NCBI GenBank assembly: GCA_947627595.1
Contig: CANQWQ010000001.1
Coordinates: 62,001 to 126,000 of the forward strand
Length of the DNA: 64,000 nt
Origin: an uncultured Clostridia bacterium
GTDB taxonomy: Bacteria > Bacillota > Clostridia > TANB77 > CAG-508
Reading direction: 5' to 3'
Positions 7,861 through 16,658 of the stretch are shown here, one piece after another. A program made the translations under genes and the position numbers. Within the stretch, counting starts at the first letter, position 1; every line of letters starts with the position of its first letter. The notes under the pieces are model-generated. The model made no database searches and was not told where the DNA came from. It saw nothing but the letters and a program-made list of their open reading frames with translations.

Positions 7861-9843
7861 TTATGTCCAAAATTCAAATAAATTTTTCAAGAATACTGTT
7901 CCATCACAAGTTAAATTTGTTAATAGGTTTGCTTCAGTTGTTAAGCTTAATGGAAGCATTATTATAATTGTTGAAAAACATAAAATCATAAAAACTCTAT
8001 TTATAATTTTAAAATTATCTGATTCTTTTTCTTCCCCACTATTGTCTAACCATTTTAATAAAATCATCATTGCGCCAATCACAAATAATAATTTAAAATC
8101 TACGCAATAAACCTCGCAAACTCCACCGCAACAAGTATTAAAAACAAGTGAAATAAATCCACTAATTAAAATTATATTTATAAACCATTTTAATTCCTTA
8201 TTCTTTACAACATGTTTTTTAAGCAAATATCCATATATAACTGGTATTGCTAAAATACTAACAAGTCTAGCCTCATAACAAAGTTCATTTATTGCAACAA
8301 GCTGTGTATCAGTATTTGCAAATATAAATGGAAATGTTAATGGCTTTACAACAGGCATTCTAAGCAAATATTCTATAATTCCGCAATAAGTTCTTCCAAA
8401 AGTAAAATTCATTGAATAAAGCATATTTAGCCCTGTTAGCTGATATTTTGCTCCGAACTCAAATATATTATCAAATCTTTTATAATTTAAAGCCATTTGG
8501 AAAATTGCTAAAGCTCCTAGTGGAACCGCAATAAATAAGCCATCTTTTATTCTTTGTTTCCAAGTTTTATCTTTCATTGTTAAAATCAATAAGAATAAAA
8601 CAATTAAGTAATAAGCTATAAATGTTGGTTTTGATAAAACCATTAAGCCTGTAGTTAATCCAAGTAAAATTAACTTTGGAATTTTAAATTTTGGATTTTC
8701 GTAAATTGATATTGCTAAATTTAAAGATAATAGTAAAAACGCAATTCCAGATGCTACAACAATATCATATTTTAATCCTCTTAATAATGTAAATAAATTT
8801 GAGCCAAATAATATTGCGTAAAATCCTAAGTAAAAGCCAAATAGCGAGATTTTATTAATATATTTTTTGACTAATTTTTTATATAAACTTGCTAAAGCAA
8901 AAACTGCAATAGCTATATAAATCATAGTGAAAACTTGACTATGCGTGTATCTTCCAGTTATTAATCTAAATGGTAAAACACTTGTTAAAACTGGTGCAAC
9001 ACCAAAATAGTTGTAATAGTGACCATTATAATAAGTCACATCATAAAGATATGGAACACCTTCATTATCACGTTTTATCCAATCATATGGATTATCCATT
9101 TCTAATAACTCTTTTGAAGGTTCTTCCATAAGCTCTACTTGCCCATTTGCAAAAGCTTCAGCCTGTAATAAAACTGAGTTATTTTTATCAACATCATCTA
9201 TATCAACGAAAAATGTCTGAAAATCAAATTGATATATTATGTATGAAAAAATGGCAACTACTAAAATTACTAAATTTAAAGTAAAAATTCCATTTTGTTT
9301 TAAAGAATCTGGGCTATATTCTTTTTCAAATAGACTTCCGTTTTTAGCTTTTAAAATCAAAACTAATATAACAAATATTATTAACAATCTTAAAGTGTTA
9401 AAATTGAAATTAGGATGATTTAAAAGTATTTTATTTATGTCTATTTTGCTTTCTGTTAGAAATTCTATTTTAATATTTTTACAATTTGAATGTGTATCAA
9501 AATTTATATATTGTTTATCATTTTCTAATAAGACTTTTGGATTTAGCTCAATAACTTTGCTATCTGTTTCAGTTTCATAGATAACGTTATATGTAACTTT
9601 ATCTGTTAATTTATTTTTATAATCAATATAAATTCCTGTAACTCTAGAGCCAACATCATCAATTAAAATTGAATTTTCTTCTATTTTATAATCTTTTTCA
9701 AGATTTAGATTTCCAATTATTAATGTTCTAAAAAATCCATAATTACAAATGAAGATTTCAATTAAAATTGCAATGATTATAGCTATTATAGCAACTTTAT
9801 ATTTTATAAAAAACTCTTTTATAGTTTTTGTGTTATTTTCCAT
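7861..9843 (-). CDS. Multi-pass membrane protein, possible GT-C-type glycosyltransferase
   Basis: A 660-residue protein. An N-terminal membrane helix (about 14-38) is followed by a soluble extracellular domain (about 40-140), then roughly ten membrane helices. Between early helices is an outside loop with FVDIDDVDKNN and, later, YYNGHYYNYFGVAPVL, a combination seen in large clostridial membrane proteins of unknown function that resemble dolichyl-phosphate-mannose mannosyltransferases. A paired Asp after the first helix would fit a GT-C metal site. It may glycosylate surface polymers or the pilin-like proteins encoded just upstream, but this is context-based inference. A 24-base gap to the next gene suggests one operon (12522 down to 7861). 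Confidence 0.6.
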   Translation of the reverse strand: MENNTKTIKEFFIKYKVAIIAIIIAILIEIFICNYGFFRTLIIGNLNLEKDYKIEENSILIDDVGSRVTGIYIDYKNKLTDKVTYNVIYETETDSKVIELNPKVLLENDKQYINFDTHSNCKNIKIEFLTESKIDINKILLNHPNFNFNTLRLLIIFVILVLILKAKNGSLFEKEYSPDSLKQNGIFTLNLVILVVAIFSYIIYQFDFQTFFVDIDDVDKNNSVLLQAEAFANGQVELMEEPSKELLEMDNPYDWIKRDNEGVPYLYDVTYYNGHYYNYFGVAPVLTSVLPFRLITGRYTHSQVFTMIYIAIAVFALASLYKKLVKKYINKISLFGFYLGFYAILFGSNLFTLLRGLKYDIVVASGIAFLLLSLNLAISIYENPKFKIPKLILLGLTTGLMVLSKPTFIAYYLIVLFLLILTMKDKTWKQRIKDGLFIAVPLGALAIFQMALNYKRFDNIFEFGAKYQLTGLNMLYSMNFTFGRTYCGIIEYLLRMPVVKPLTFPFIFANTDTQLVAINELCYEARLVSILAIPVIYGYLLKKHVVKNKELKWFINIILISGFISLVFNTCCGGVCEVYCVDFKLLFVIGAMMILLKWLDNSGEEKESDNFKIINRVFMILCFSTIIIMLPLSLTTEANLLTNLTCDGTVFLKNLFEFWT

Positions 9844-9867
9844 TACTCTTACCTTTTCTTTTTAATA

Positions 9868-10722
9868 CTATTGTTCTATAATATCATCTATTTTTAAGCC
9901 ATAATTTAATGTTATAACTAGGCAATTTGTTATATCAATATCTTTCCAGAAATCTTCAAAATCTTTATTTTTTCCCTCTTTTTCAAAATTTTTATAAGAC
10001 TCTAAAATCTCGTCTTCTGTCACACTATAAATTTCTTTAGTTTTATCAATATATTCGCAATTATCAAGTAAATTTTTAACTTCTTCATTATATTCTAATG
10101 GACAATTTGCTGAAATCAAAATAAGTCTTCCTGTAATTCCAAATCCGTCTTTTTTCAATACTTTCCAGCCCAAATGTCCTGTATTTATAAACTCTTCCTC
10201 TTCTTCGCTTTTTTGAGAATTAGTAACATCTATATCATAATTTATTCCAAGGTCTATATAATCTCCAATTTCAACATTATCAATTAAATAATTTGAATTT
10301 TCTTTATCAAATAAAGTTGTTTTTGTTACCATGACTCCGCTATTATCTACCATCATGTCATAAATAGTGTTATCTGAATAAGTCACATATTTAAGTTTTG
10401 AAATATTTTCATCATAATCAAATTCTAAAACAATTCCATTTTCATTTATATAACTAATTGAATTTAAATTCTCTATTGTAAAAAATTCATATTTGTTCTT
10501 ATCTGGAGAATTATTACCTTCATAATCAATCATTATAGTATTCCAGGCTAAGGTAATATCTTCTTTAGCCTTTTCTCTATTATAAATTGCAACTGTACGT
10601 TTTGCACGAGGACCAATTCCATCTTCACTTGTATATAAATTTATGACAAAAGCAGCAAGTATAAACATTATAATTATTGTAATTATTATTGGAGCAAAAA
10701 GTATTCCTTTATTATTTTTCAT
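9868..10722 (-). CDS. Pilin-like membrane-anchored surface protein
   Basis: A 284-residue protein starting with a short charged leader and KGILFAPIIITIIIMFILAA (residues 5-24), a pseudopilin-like N-terminal helix, continuing to EDGIGPRAKRT. The equivalent region of the next gene has ENGIIGRTINSRE, so the two share an N-terminal plan. The rest is acidic and beta-rich with no recognised domain, apart from GHLGWKVLKKDGFGITGRLILIS in the C-terminal half, which looks like the surface domain of the DUF6273-like proteins. It is probably exported and membrane-anchored. Cleavage by a prepilin peptidase is possible but the classical Gly-(hydrophobic)-Glu5 motif is missing. Function unknown. Confidence 0.55.
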   Translation of the reverse strand: MKNNKGILFAPIIITIIIMFILAAFVINLYTSEDGIGPRAKRTVAIYNREKAKEDITLAWNTIMIDYEGNNSPDKNKYEFFTIENLNSISYINENGIVLEFDYDENISKLKYVTYSDNTIYDMMVDNSGVMVTKTTLFDKENSNYLIDNVEIGDYIDLGINYDIDVTNSQKSEEEEEFINTGHLGWKVLKKDGFGITGRLILISANCPLEYNEEVKNLLDNCEYIDKTKEIYSVTEDEILESYKNFEKEGKNKDFEDFWKDIDITNCLVITLNYGLKIDDIIEQ

Positions 10723-10751
10723 AATAAATTTCCTTATATTTTTGTTTTGGT

Positions 10752-11837
10752 TTATTCAAATATCTCTGATGGAAGTGAAATTATTGGGCGAATACCAAAA
10801 TTTCCATCAACACTAGTATCACCAGCACTAAAACACAAATCCTTATAATAATATATATTACATACACAGTCATAATAAGATGATGGAGAAGCCAACCAAT
10901 ATCCTGAACAACCCTCTAATTTTGGAAAAAGTTCTGGATCTCCAACTGCTTCTTCTGGAACTTTTATTTCTTCCTTCGTTGTTCCATTTAAACTATATTT
11001 ATATCCATTAGAACTATCACTTACTAATGATAACTCTCCACCTGATAATTTATTTCCATCTGGACCATATTTAAGATTATAAGCTTTTACAAATTGTTCT
11101 GCTGTTGGAGCTCCAGTAGCTTTTACTTTATTTAGTAAACTTTCATCTACTCCTTGTTCTTTTAAAGTATCTCTTACTTCCTTTGCTATAAAATCCCAAT
11201 TACCTGAGTTTCTTAAGTATTCAATAAGGATTTCTTTCATTCCACCACTAGTCGTACTTACTGTAATTCCATGTTTTTCTATTCCACTTGGTACTGGTAT
11301 TGAATCTTCACTTAAATATTTGTCATATATAAAATATTCTGTATCTCCTTCTGAATAAAAGTGTTTCCAACCCTCTAAAAAAACTTTACCATCTTTATTT
11401 CCACCAAGGTCTAATTCTTTATCTTCAGCTGGTACTTTTAATTTTCCACTTGAAGTTGTACTTTGTCCTTCTATATCAAAGTCATATCCATTATATCGAA
11501 CAGTAGCTGGTAGACTTTCTATTATAGTTTCTTCTGTTAAATCTGCATAAGTATCTTCACCTGTTTTTAGTTTAACACCTTCTAGATTTTCTCTTAAGTT
11601 TTTATTTAAATCGTCTAAATTAATAGTTCCTGATTCATCATAACTTCCGTCTACTTCTGTGTATACTCTTTCATAAGCCTCTGCATGCTTTGTCTTTTCT
11701 CTTGAATTTATAGTTCTTCCAATAATTCCATTTTCTCCTACTACAAGTGAAATGGAAACTCCAGCTAATATCAATAAAACTATTATCGTTATTACTAGAG
11801 CAACTAAAGTAATTCCTGAATTTTTCTTACTTGACAA
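10752..11837 (-). CDS. Type IV pilin-like surface protein with DUF6273-like C-terminus
   Basis: A 361-residue protein. The N-terminus KKNSGITLVALVITIIVLLI is the prepilin-type methylation/cleavage helix typical of clostridial pilin-like proteins, followed by GENGIIGRT. The middle is acidic and the C-terminal half has WKHFYSEGDTEYFIYDKYL, then GYWLASPSSYYDC and GIRPIISL near the end, the W-LAS ... G-RP--SL pattern of a domain (DUF6273-like) common in clostridial surface proteins. Cys residues flank that motif. A paralogous arrangement is seen in the partial gene at 63184. It is probably membrane-anchored or assembled at the surface. No pilus assembly ATPase lies in the window. Confidence 0.75.
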   Translation of the reverse strand: MSSKKNSGITLVALVITIIVLLILAGVSISLVVGENGIIGRTINSREKTKHAEAYERVYTEVDGSYDESGTINLDDLNKNLRENLEGVKLKTGEDTYADLTEETIIESLPATVRYNGYDFDIEGQSTTSSGKLKVPAEDKELDLGGNKDGKVFLEGWKHFYSEGDTEYFIYDKYLSEDSIPVPSGIEKHGITVSTTSGGMKEILIEYLRNSGNWDFIAKEVRDTLKEQGVDESLLNKVKATGAPTAEQFVKAYNLKYGPDGNKLSGGELSLVSDSSNGYKYSLNGTTKEEIKVPEEAVGDPELFPKLEGCSGYWLASPSSYYDCVCNIYYYKDLCFSAGDTSVDGNFGIRPIISLPSEIFE

Positions 11838-11925
11838 TTTCTTTTGTTCTCCTTCAAAAATTAATAAATTAATCCCATTTTTATTTTATAATATAACATT
11901 ATATTTTTCAATAAATTTTGATATA

Positions 11926-12522
11926 TTAATTATTATTTTTTTCAATTACAATTGTAACGTCATCTTTTATTAAAGAATTGCTTACAATCGCATAAAATAC
12001 ATTTGTCTTGCTTTCATAATCTGGATTTTCTTTTTGCTTCATTATAACTGTTGTTACATCATTATTGACAACTACATCAGATATTTCTAAATCAGTTTCT
12101 TCAGGTTCTCTAACATTTTCATTTGAAACTATAAGCAAAGCTTTATTCTCAAAATCTTCTTCAGTCATTTCAGGAATATCTATTCTTTCGCTATATATTT
12201 TATAATCTTCAATATTACTAATAACTCTATAATATAATGTAGCCTCTTTGCACATAGTCATATCATTATTAAGCAAGTTATTTTCACTACCTGTTAAACC
12301 ATCTTTTTCAAAAAGTCCTCTTGTATGCATTTCTCCTTTTTCTATGATATTGTTATCGATATTCTCTTGTTTGTTTGCTACTGAAGTATTATTTTTTGCT
12401 TCGTTAGAATTAGAATCCGAATTTGTTTTACTATCTTTATTAATAAAATAGAATACACCAAAAGCAACTAGTGCTACAACAATTATCACTAATAATACCT
12501 TTAAAACAGTTGATTTTTTCAT
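11926..12522 (-). CDS. Membrane-anchored extracytoplasmic protein, PrcB-like C-terminus possible
   Basis: A 198-residue protein with an N-terminal membrane anchor (about residues 6-27), a Ser/Asn-rich linker (28-60) and a globular acidic domain. The C-terminal pattern ALLIVSNENVREPEE ... VFYAIVSNSLIKDDVTIVIE weakly recalls the PrcB C-terminal domain found in clostridial lipoproteins and anchored proteins, but the usual Gly-rich motif is not seen. It is first in a run of four same-strand genes (12522 to 7861) for surface and membrane proteins. Ribosome binding site GGAGGAAATGTATT precedes the ATG. Function unknown. Confidence 0.5.
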   Translation of the reverse strand: MKKSTVLKVLLVIIVVALVAFGVFYFINKDSKTNSDSNSNEAKNNTSVANKQENIDNNIIEKGEMHTRGLFEKDGLTGSENNLLNNDMTMCKEATLYYRVISNIEDYKIYSERIDIPEMTEEDFENKALLIVSNENVREPEETDLEISDVVVNNDVTTVIMKQKENPDYESKTNVFYAIVSNSLIKDDVTIVIEKNNN

Positions 12523-12667
12523 AATACATTTCCTCCAATTATTTTACTTTAATATTTAGTCTCTTAATTTCTTGAATAATTTTATAATAATATTCAGTGC
12601 TAGTCAAATGTTTCGATAATCTTTCACTAGTTTCAAATTATCATTAATTCTAGATATTTCAAAAATA

Positions 12668-12697
12668 AAAAAGCTTGTATTAAAATACAAGCTTTTT
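12668..12697 (-). terminator. Terminator of the 91-residue gene
   Basis: A perfect 14-bp inverted repeat (arms 12668-12681 and 12684-12697) ends in a T run on both strands. It lies just past the stop codon of the gene at 12722. Confidence 0.85.
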
Positions 12698-12721
12698 GCA
12701 AACTGTAAAAAAACAATTATA

Positions 12722-12997
12722 TTAATTAATTTTAATTCCACCTTCTCTAGCCCATCTATAAAATGAAGGTAAACCTCTTTCTACGACTGTGCGAAATATC
12801 TCTATTTCTTCATCTGTATAATTACCATTTTTATATAATATTTTACAGCTTGGAAGTTCAAATCTTACACTATCAAAACCATGCTCTGTAGGTCTTTCAA
12901 AATGCACATATACAACTTCCTCTCCTTTTTCGTTTTTAATGATATTTGAAAAAACTGCTAATGTTCCATCTGCATAACTAACAAATTCATGCATCAT
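12722..12997 (-). CDS. Small conserved-looking protein of unknown function
   Basis: A 91-residue soluble protein, acidic, with no membrane segment or signal peptide. The N-terminal half (VSYADGTLAVFSNI, VVYVHFERP) looks like a small beta-sheet; the C-terminal half is helical and ends SFYRWAREGGIKIN. I do not recognise the family. It stands alone between terminators. The SD-like AGGAGAGCG precedes the ATG with normal spacing, so it is probably expressed. Confidence 0.6.
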   Translation of the reverse strand: MMHEFVSYADGTLAVFSNIIKNEKGEEVVYVHFERPTEHGFDSVRFELPSCKILYKNGNYTDEEIEIFRTVVERGLPSFYRWAREGGIKIN

Positions 12998-13073
12998 ATT
13001 TTTCGCTCTCCTATTTTTATATTATCAATTTTAATTATAACATCAAAAATGGAAAAATACTATTATTTTTAGC

Positions 13074-13114
13074 AAAATAAATAACTTGCACAAAAAATAC
13101 AAGTTATTTATTTT
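13074..13114 (-). terminator. Terminator of the TIR-protein gene
   Basis: AAAATAAATAACTTG (13074-13088) pairs perfectly with CAAGTTATTTATTTT (13100-13114). The hairpin lies 33 bases after the stop codon of the TIR gene; the stem itself supplies the T run. Confidence 0.75.
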
Positions 13115-13146
13115 ATCAGTTATACTAAGCATTTATTATATTTAAT

Positions 13147-14805
13147 TTATGAATCTCTTTTTTCTATAATATTTATAATACCTATTGTTATCAAATATGG
13201 TACAATTCCCCAAAAAATAAATGCTCCTACCCAGTCTAAAATTAATTCTTTATTATTAAATAAATCAGATATTCCACCACAAACAAACATAAAATTCCAA
13301 ATGGAAAAAAATATATTGACTCTTTTTTTGACTTTTTTTAATGTATCTCCTTTATTTGTTTCAAAAACAGTTATTATTTGCTCATATTTTAATATTAAAC
13401 TATTAATATATCCTTCATTATGATTTTTTGATAAATTTTCAAGTGTTTTCTTAAACATAAGCATTGCTTTATAATATGTTGGGTTATGACCAAAAGTATT
13501 TAGTTTTTTCTTAGGAAATGTCATTTTGAATAACCAATCACTAATTCTTTTTAATATTTTTTCTTTGTCTTCACAGCTTTCATCATAACATCTTTCAATT
13601 ATGTCAAAAGCATTTTGCCACTCATTTGGTAATTTATCAATACTAATATAGTCTTTGTCTCCTGGACGTGTTTTGCACATAAAATTGTTTATTGATTTTG
13701 CTAAAGTACTAAAAAATGTTGCTTCAATTATTATATTTTTAGAAAATTCCTCTTTTAAAATATCGTAATATTCAGCTACATTTTTCCAATTTCTCTCATA
13801 AACCGCATTTCTAGCATTAACCAAAAGACTTTCAAATTTTATTTTTCTTTCATCGCTCAAAAAATTATTTTCTGCATTATTAAGATTTGTGCTTTGTTTC
13901 TCTGGTGTTTGATTTACTATTTTTCTAATTCCACGAATTAAATCTTGCATAAAGCCAATTTTGTTCATATCTTGTGATTGAAATAATGAAAGCTCATCTG
14001 GTAAATCATAAGCATTCATATTACGGTAACAAGGAATAATAATTTTAGTTTTGTCTTTTCTTAATAATTCTAAAAATCTACTCCATTCATTTTTTACCCA
14101 AACAGTTTCAAAATTTTCTTTTGTTGTACCAACTACAAGCATAACTTTTGAAGAATTAAGTGCTGAAAAAATATATGGTTCATATTCTGTTCCCAATTTG
14201 TCTTCTAAAGTAATTCTTGAAAAAAACACTTTATACTTTTCTTGAACTAATTGATCATAAATGTCTTGTGCAAATACACTATCTTTTGTTCTATTTCCAT
14301 CTTTATCTGTTTCTTTATAGCAAATAAATATATCATATGGATCTTCATTTCTAGCAACTGCTAAAATATTTTTTTGAATTTGAGAAATTTGCATTGCTTC
14401 TTTTTCATATAAAGTTCTTGCATCATTATCTACAGAATTTTTTATTGCTTCTTTGTAATCAAAATCTGTATATATTGGTTCATAATGTAATCTATGACAA
14501 GTTGGAATTCTTTTATTACTTTTTGGATCTTCAACATACTCAATTCCATATTTTGCTAAAACCATTCCCCAATGAGCCTCTGCGTTAGAACTATCTTCTT
14601 CAAGTATATTTTCGTATACTGCCATTGCTTTATCAAATTCATTTTGCAAACAATAATGATTTGCTCGATTAAATAAATTGACTATTCTCTCATCATCAAT
14701 ATTAGGTAATGTCATTGTACTACCACAATATTCACAAGTAGCATAACTACTTTTGTCAATTATTTTTAAATCTCCACCACACATTCTACATTTTAAAACA
14801 ACCAT
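13147..14805 (-). CDS. Zinc-ribbon/TIR-domain protein with C-terminal membrane anchor
   Basis: A 552-residue multi-domain protein. Order: zinc ribbon (C6, C9, C24, C27); TPR-like helices (about 41-75); a TIR domain (about 155-295) starting DPYDIFICYKETDKDG, with box 2-like RITLEDKLGTEYEPYIFSAL and VMLVVGTTKE; a helical middle (about 320-490); and two C-terminal membrane helices (about 505-545). Glu207 or Glu209 in GTEYEPY sits where TIR NADases carry the catalytic Glu. Bacterial TIR proteins often sense phage or stress and deplete NAD+, though others are scaffolds. It follows, by 35 bases, a membrane protein with heptad-like 11-residue repeats, and a TA pair is close by: an accessory or defence-like island. 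The immune role is inference; domain calls are secure. Confidence 0.85.
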   Translation of the reverse strand: MVVLKCRMCGGDLKIIDKSSYATCEYCGSTMTLPNIDDERIVNLFNRANHYCLQNEFDKAMAVYENILEEDSSNAEAHWGMVLAKYGIEYVEDPKSNKRIPTCHRLHYEPIYTDFDYKEAIKNSVDNDARTLYEKEAMQISQIQKNILAVARNEDPYDIFICYKETDKDGNRTKDSVFAQDIYDQLVQEKYKVFFSRITLEDKLGTEYEPYIFSALNSSKVMLVVGTTKENFETVWVKNEWSRFLELLRKDKTKIIIPCYRNMNAYDLPDELSLFQSQDMNKIGFMQDLIRGIRKIVNQTPEKQSTNLNNAENNFLSDERKIKFESLLVNARNAVYERNWKNVAEYYDILKEEFSKNIIIEATFFSTLAKSINNFMCKTRPGDKDYISIDKLPNEWQNAFDIIERCYDESCEDKEKILKRISDWLFKMTFPKKKLNTFGHNPTYYKAMLMFKKTLENLSKNHNEGYINSLILKYEQIITVFETNKGDTLKKVKKRVNIFFSIWNFMFVCGGISDLFNNKELILDWVGAFIFWGIVPYLITIGIINIIEKRDS

Positions 14806-14840
14806 TTTTTCCTCTTTAAATTTTAATCTTAAATTATCTT

Positions 14841-15158
14841 TTAATAATTAAATGAACTATTAAATCTTCTTTGACTTTCTATTATAGAATCAGTAATTCT
14901 TTGTTGACTATCTATTAAAGAATCAGTATATCTTTGTTGACTGTCTACCATAGAATTAGTAACTTCTTGTTGAGTATCTACAACTGAATTTGTAATTTGT
15001 TGTTGGCTATCTATTATTGAATTAGTGAGTTGTTGATGAGTATCTACAAAAGTATCAACAGTTTTTTTAGCAAACATTGTCCCCCAAATAAAAACTAATA
15101 AAGACCAAAGTAAATATATTAAAAATACAGCTCCTACTACTTTAAAGAATTTTTTCAT
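14841..15158 (-). CDS. Membrane protein with six 11-residue (hendecad) coiled-coil repeats
   Basis: A 105-residue protein: one membrane helix (about residues 8-30) followed by six consecutive 11-residue units at residues 38-103, consensus (V/I)D(S/T)QQ-(I/V/L)T(N/D)S(I/V/M/L). The period of 11 predicts a right-handed or near-straight coiled coil, so the protein is likely an oligomer projecting from the membrane. Ribosome binding site AAGGAGGAAAATTGT before the ATG. It is the first gene of a two-gene unit with the TIR protein, with no terminator between. It may act as membrane partner, sensor or clustering scaffold for the TIR protein; this is inference. I recognise no named family. Confidence 0.75.
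   Translation of the reverse strand: MKKFFKVVGAVFLIYLLWSLLVFIWGTMFAKKTVDTFVDTHQQLTNSIIDSQQQITNSVVDTQQEVTNSMVDSQQRYTDSLIDSQQRITDSIIESQRRFNSSFNY
14850..15047 (-). repeat. Six tandem 33-bp in-frame repeats
   Basis: The DNA for residues 38-103 of the membrane coiled-coil protein is six 33-bp units without gaps. Units differ mainly at synonymous or conservative sites, so the array is old enough to have drifted but could still change copy number by recombination. Confidence 0.8.
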
Positions 15159-15319
15159 ACAATTTTCCTCCTTATCATTTGTAGAACTTTGTAAATTTCT
15201 GTATATTTATTATACTAATATAAAAATTATTTTTCAAGTATTTCGTGATAAACTAACTAAATATTCACTTAAAAATTTAAAGTAATATTGTTATACTGTC
15301 TTAAAAGGAGTTTTATAAT

Positions 15320-15664
15320 ATGGGTAAAGCCAAGATAAACAATGATATTTTAGAAATAATTGGTAACAATATAAAAACTATTAGATTATCAAGAGGAATA
15401 ACGCAAGAACAAGTTGCTGAAAAACTTAATCGTTCTGTAAATTTTGTTAGTCTTATTGAATTGGGAAAATCTGGTATGAGTGTACAAACTATTATTGCTT
15501 TATGCAATATATTAGATGTTAGTACCGAAAGTATTTTTAAAGGTTTAGTTAATTATAATTTAAAAGAACAAGATAGATTTATATTAGAAAATTTATCTAC
15601 TCTTAATAATAAAGACAAAGAAATTATAATAAATTTAATAAATTATATTATAGATAAAAAATAA
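15320..15664 (+). CDS. XRE/Cro-CI-family transcriptional regulator
   Basis: A 114-residue protein with an N-terminal helix-turn-helix of the XRE type: IRLSRGITQEQVAEKLN then RSVNFVSLIELGKSGMSVQT (about residues 20-57), followed by LCNILDVSTESIFKGL and a C-terminal helical region. It has a good ribosome binding site (AAAAGGAG) before ATG. It is divergent from the TIR operon; the shared 160-bp gap (15159-15319) makes control of that operon plausible but no operator was identified. It has its own terminator and is separate from the toxin-antitoxin pair. Confidence 0.88.
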   Translation: MGKAKINNDILEIIGNNIKTIRLSRGITQEQVAEKLNRSVNFVSLIELGKSGMSVQTIIALCNILDVSTESIFKGLVNYNLKEQDRFILENLSTLNNKDKEIIINLINYIIDKK

Positions 15665-15702
15665 AAATTGAAAAAATATTAGAAAACTAATTTTTAAATT
15701 GG

Positions 15703-15725
15703 AGCAGTTATTAACTGCTTTTTTA
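15703..15725 (+). terminator. Terminator of the XRE gene
   Basis: AGCAGTTA and TTAACTGCT pair, followed by six T. Confidence 0.8.
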
Positions 15726-15796
15726 ATATAAAAATATAGAAAATATTTTATAAATATGGTATACTAATACTAGATTTAATGAAAGGTTGTGATTTT

Positions 15797-16048
15797 ATGG
15801 CAAAAGAAATAACTGCTAAAGAAGTAGAAGATGTAATAAATAGTTATACAAGTATTGAAGAACCAATAGTTGTAAAAAGAAAAAATAAAGATGATTTAAT
15901 TATTATAAGTATGGAAGAATTTAAAAAAATGGCTTTTTTACATGATTTAGATCAAAAATTATTAGAAGGCGAAGAAGATATAAAAAATGGTAAAGTTTAT
16001 AGTGCGAAAGAAGTATTTGAAGAACTAGGTGAGGAATATGGATTCTAA
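15797..16048 (+). CDS. Phd/YefM-like antitoxin
   Basis: About 83 residues from the ATG at 15797, which follows AAAGG; an upstream in-frame ATG (15779) has no ribosome binding site. N-terminal ITAKEVEDVINSY and VVKRKNKDDLIIISMEEFKK match the Phd/YefM fold (small beta-alpha DNA-binding domain); the C-terminal acidic tail EGEEDIKNGKVYSAKEVFEEL is the typical toxin-binding segment. A -10 box TATACT is at 15760-15765. It overlaps the toxin start by 11 bases, so translation is coupled. Antitoxins of this type usually repress their own promoter. Confidence 0.85.
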   Translation: MAKEITAKEVEDVINSYTSIEEPIVVKRKNKDDLIIISMEEFKKMAFLHDLDQKLLEGEEDIKNGKVYSAKEVFEELGEEYGF

Positions 16049-16358
16049 TAAATATGAAGTTATTTTAACTGAAAAAGCTAAAATAGAATTAAAAGGTATA
16101 TATGACTATATTTCAAAGTCTTTGATGTCAGAAATTGCAGCAAAGAATTTATATAATAAAGTTAAAGATAGTATATTAAGATTAGAAGATTTTCCTGAAT
16201 CTTGCAGTATAATTGAACACTATAAAGACAATAAATATCAATATAGAAAGTTAGTTATAAATAATTATCTAGTTATTTATCGTATTGATGAAGAAAATAA
16301 AAAAGTTTATATTGTTAGAATAATATATGGAAAGAGAAATTATATAAACGAGATATAA
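16038..16358 (+). CDS. RelE/ParE-superfamily toxin
   Basis: About 106 residues from the ATG at 16038, chosen because GGTGAGG lies 5-7 bases upstream; a GTG nine bases earlier is in frame but poorer. The pattern YEVILTEKAKIELKGIYDYI, then DFPESCSII, then YRKLVINNYLVIYRID and VYIVRIIYGKRNY is the ParE/RelE toxin fold. These poison gyrase or cut mRNA on the ribosome; which one cannot be decided here, although the N-terminal helix and YRKLVINNYLVIYRID favour ParE-like. It forms a module with the upstream antitoxin. Next to tRNA genes, a common place for accessory elements. Confidence 0.88.
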   Translation: MDSNKYEVILTEKAKIELKGIYDYISKSLMSEIAAKNLYNKVKDSILRLEDFPESCSIIEHYKDNKYQYRKLVINNYLVIYRIDEENKKVYIVRIIYGKRNYINEI

Positions 16359-16367
16359 AAATAAAGT

Positions 16368-16401
16368 AAAATAGCTTGTATCGGTTGATACAAGCTATTT
16401 T
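16368..16401 (+). terminator. Terminator of the toxin-antitoxin operon
   Basis: AAAATAGCTTGTATC (16368-16382) pairs with GATACAAGCTATTTT around GGTT, followed by T. Strong, bidirectional; it also separates the operon from the tRNA genes on the other strand. Confidence 0.85.
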
Positions 16402-16416
16402 TAGTGATTATTTCGT

Positions 16417-16491
16417 TGGCTGGGCTGGCTAGATTCGAACTAGCGCATGGTAGAGTCAAAGTCTACTGCCTTACCACTTGGCTACAGCCCA
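16417..16491 (-). tRNA. tRNA-Gln (anticodon UUG)
   Basis: A full cloverleaf: acceptor TGGGCTG/CAGCCCA, D arm with AAGTGGTAAGGC, anticodon stem GTAGA/TCTAC with loop CTTTGAC (anticodon TTG), T arm TTCGAAT, discriminator G and encoded CCA. It is 75 bases, and tandem with tRNA-His seven bases upstream on the same strand. Confidence 0.95.
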
Positions 16492-16498
16492 ATATATA

Positions 16499-16576
16499 TG
16501 GGGTAGAAGATGGGACTCGAACCCACGGTCTCCAGTGCCACAAACTGGCGCGTTAACCAACTACGCTACATCTACC
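16499..16576 (-). tRNA. tRNA-His (anticodon GUG)
   Basis: Cloverleaf with anticodon loop TTGTGGC (anticodon GTG), T loop TTCGAGT, discriminator C73 and encoded CCA. The extra 5' G (position -1, at 16576) that pairs with C73 is encoded, as expected for tRNA-His. One T-T mismatch sits in the acceptor stem. Confidence 0.93.
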
Positions 16577-16658
16577 ATAACCAATATAGTAGCACCGTTC
16601 ACACAATGCTACTATATTTTAAAATATTATTTCTTTTTTGTCAAGCCTTTTTCTTGAA

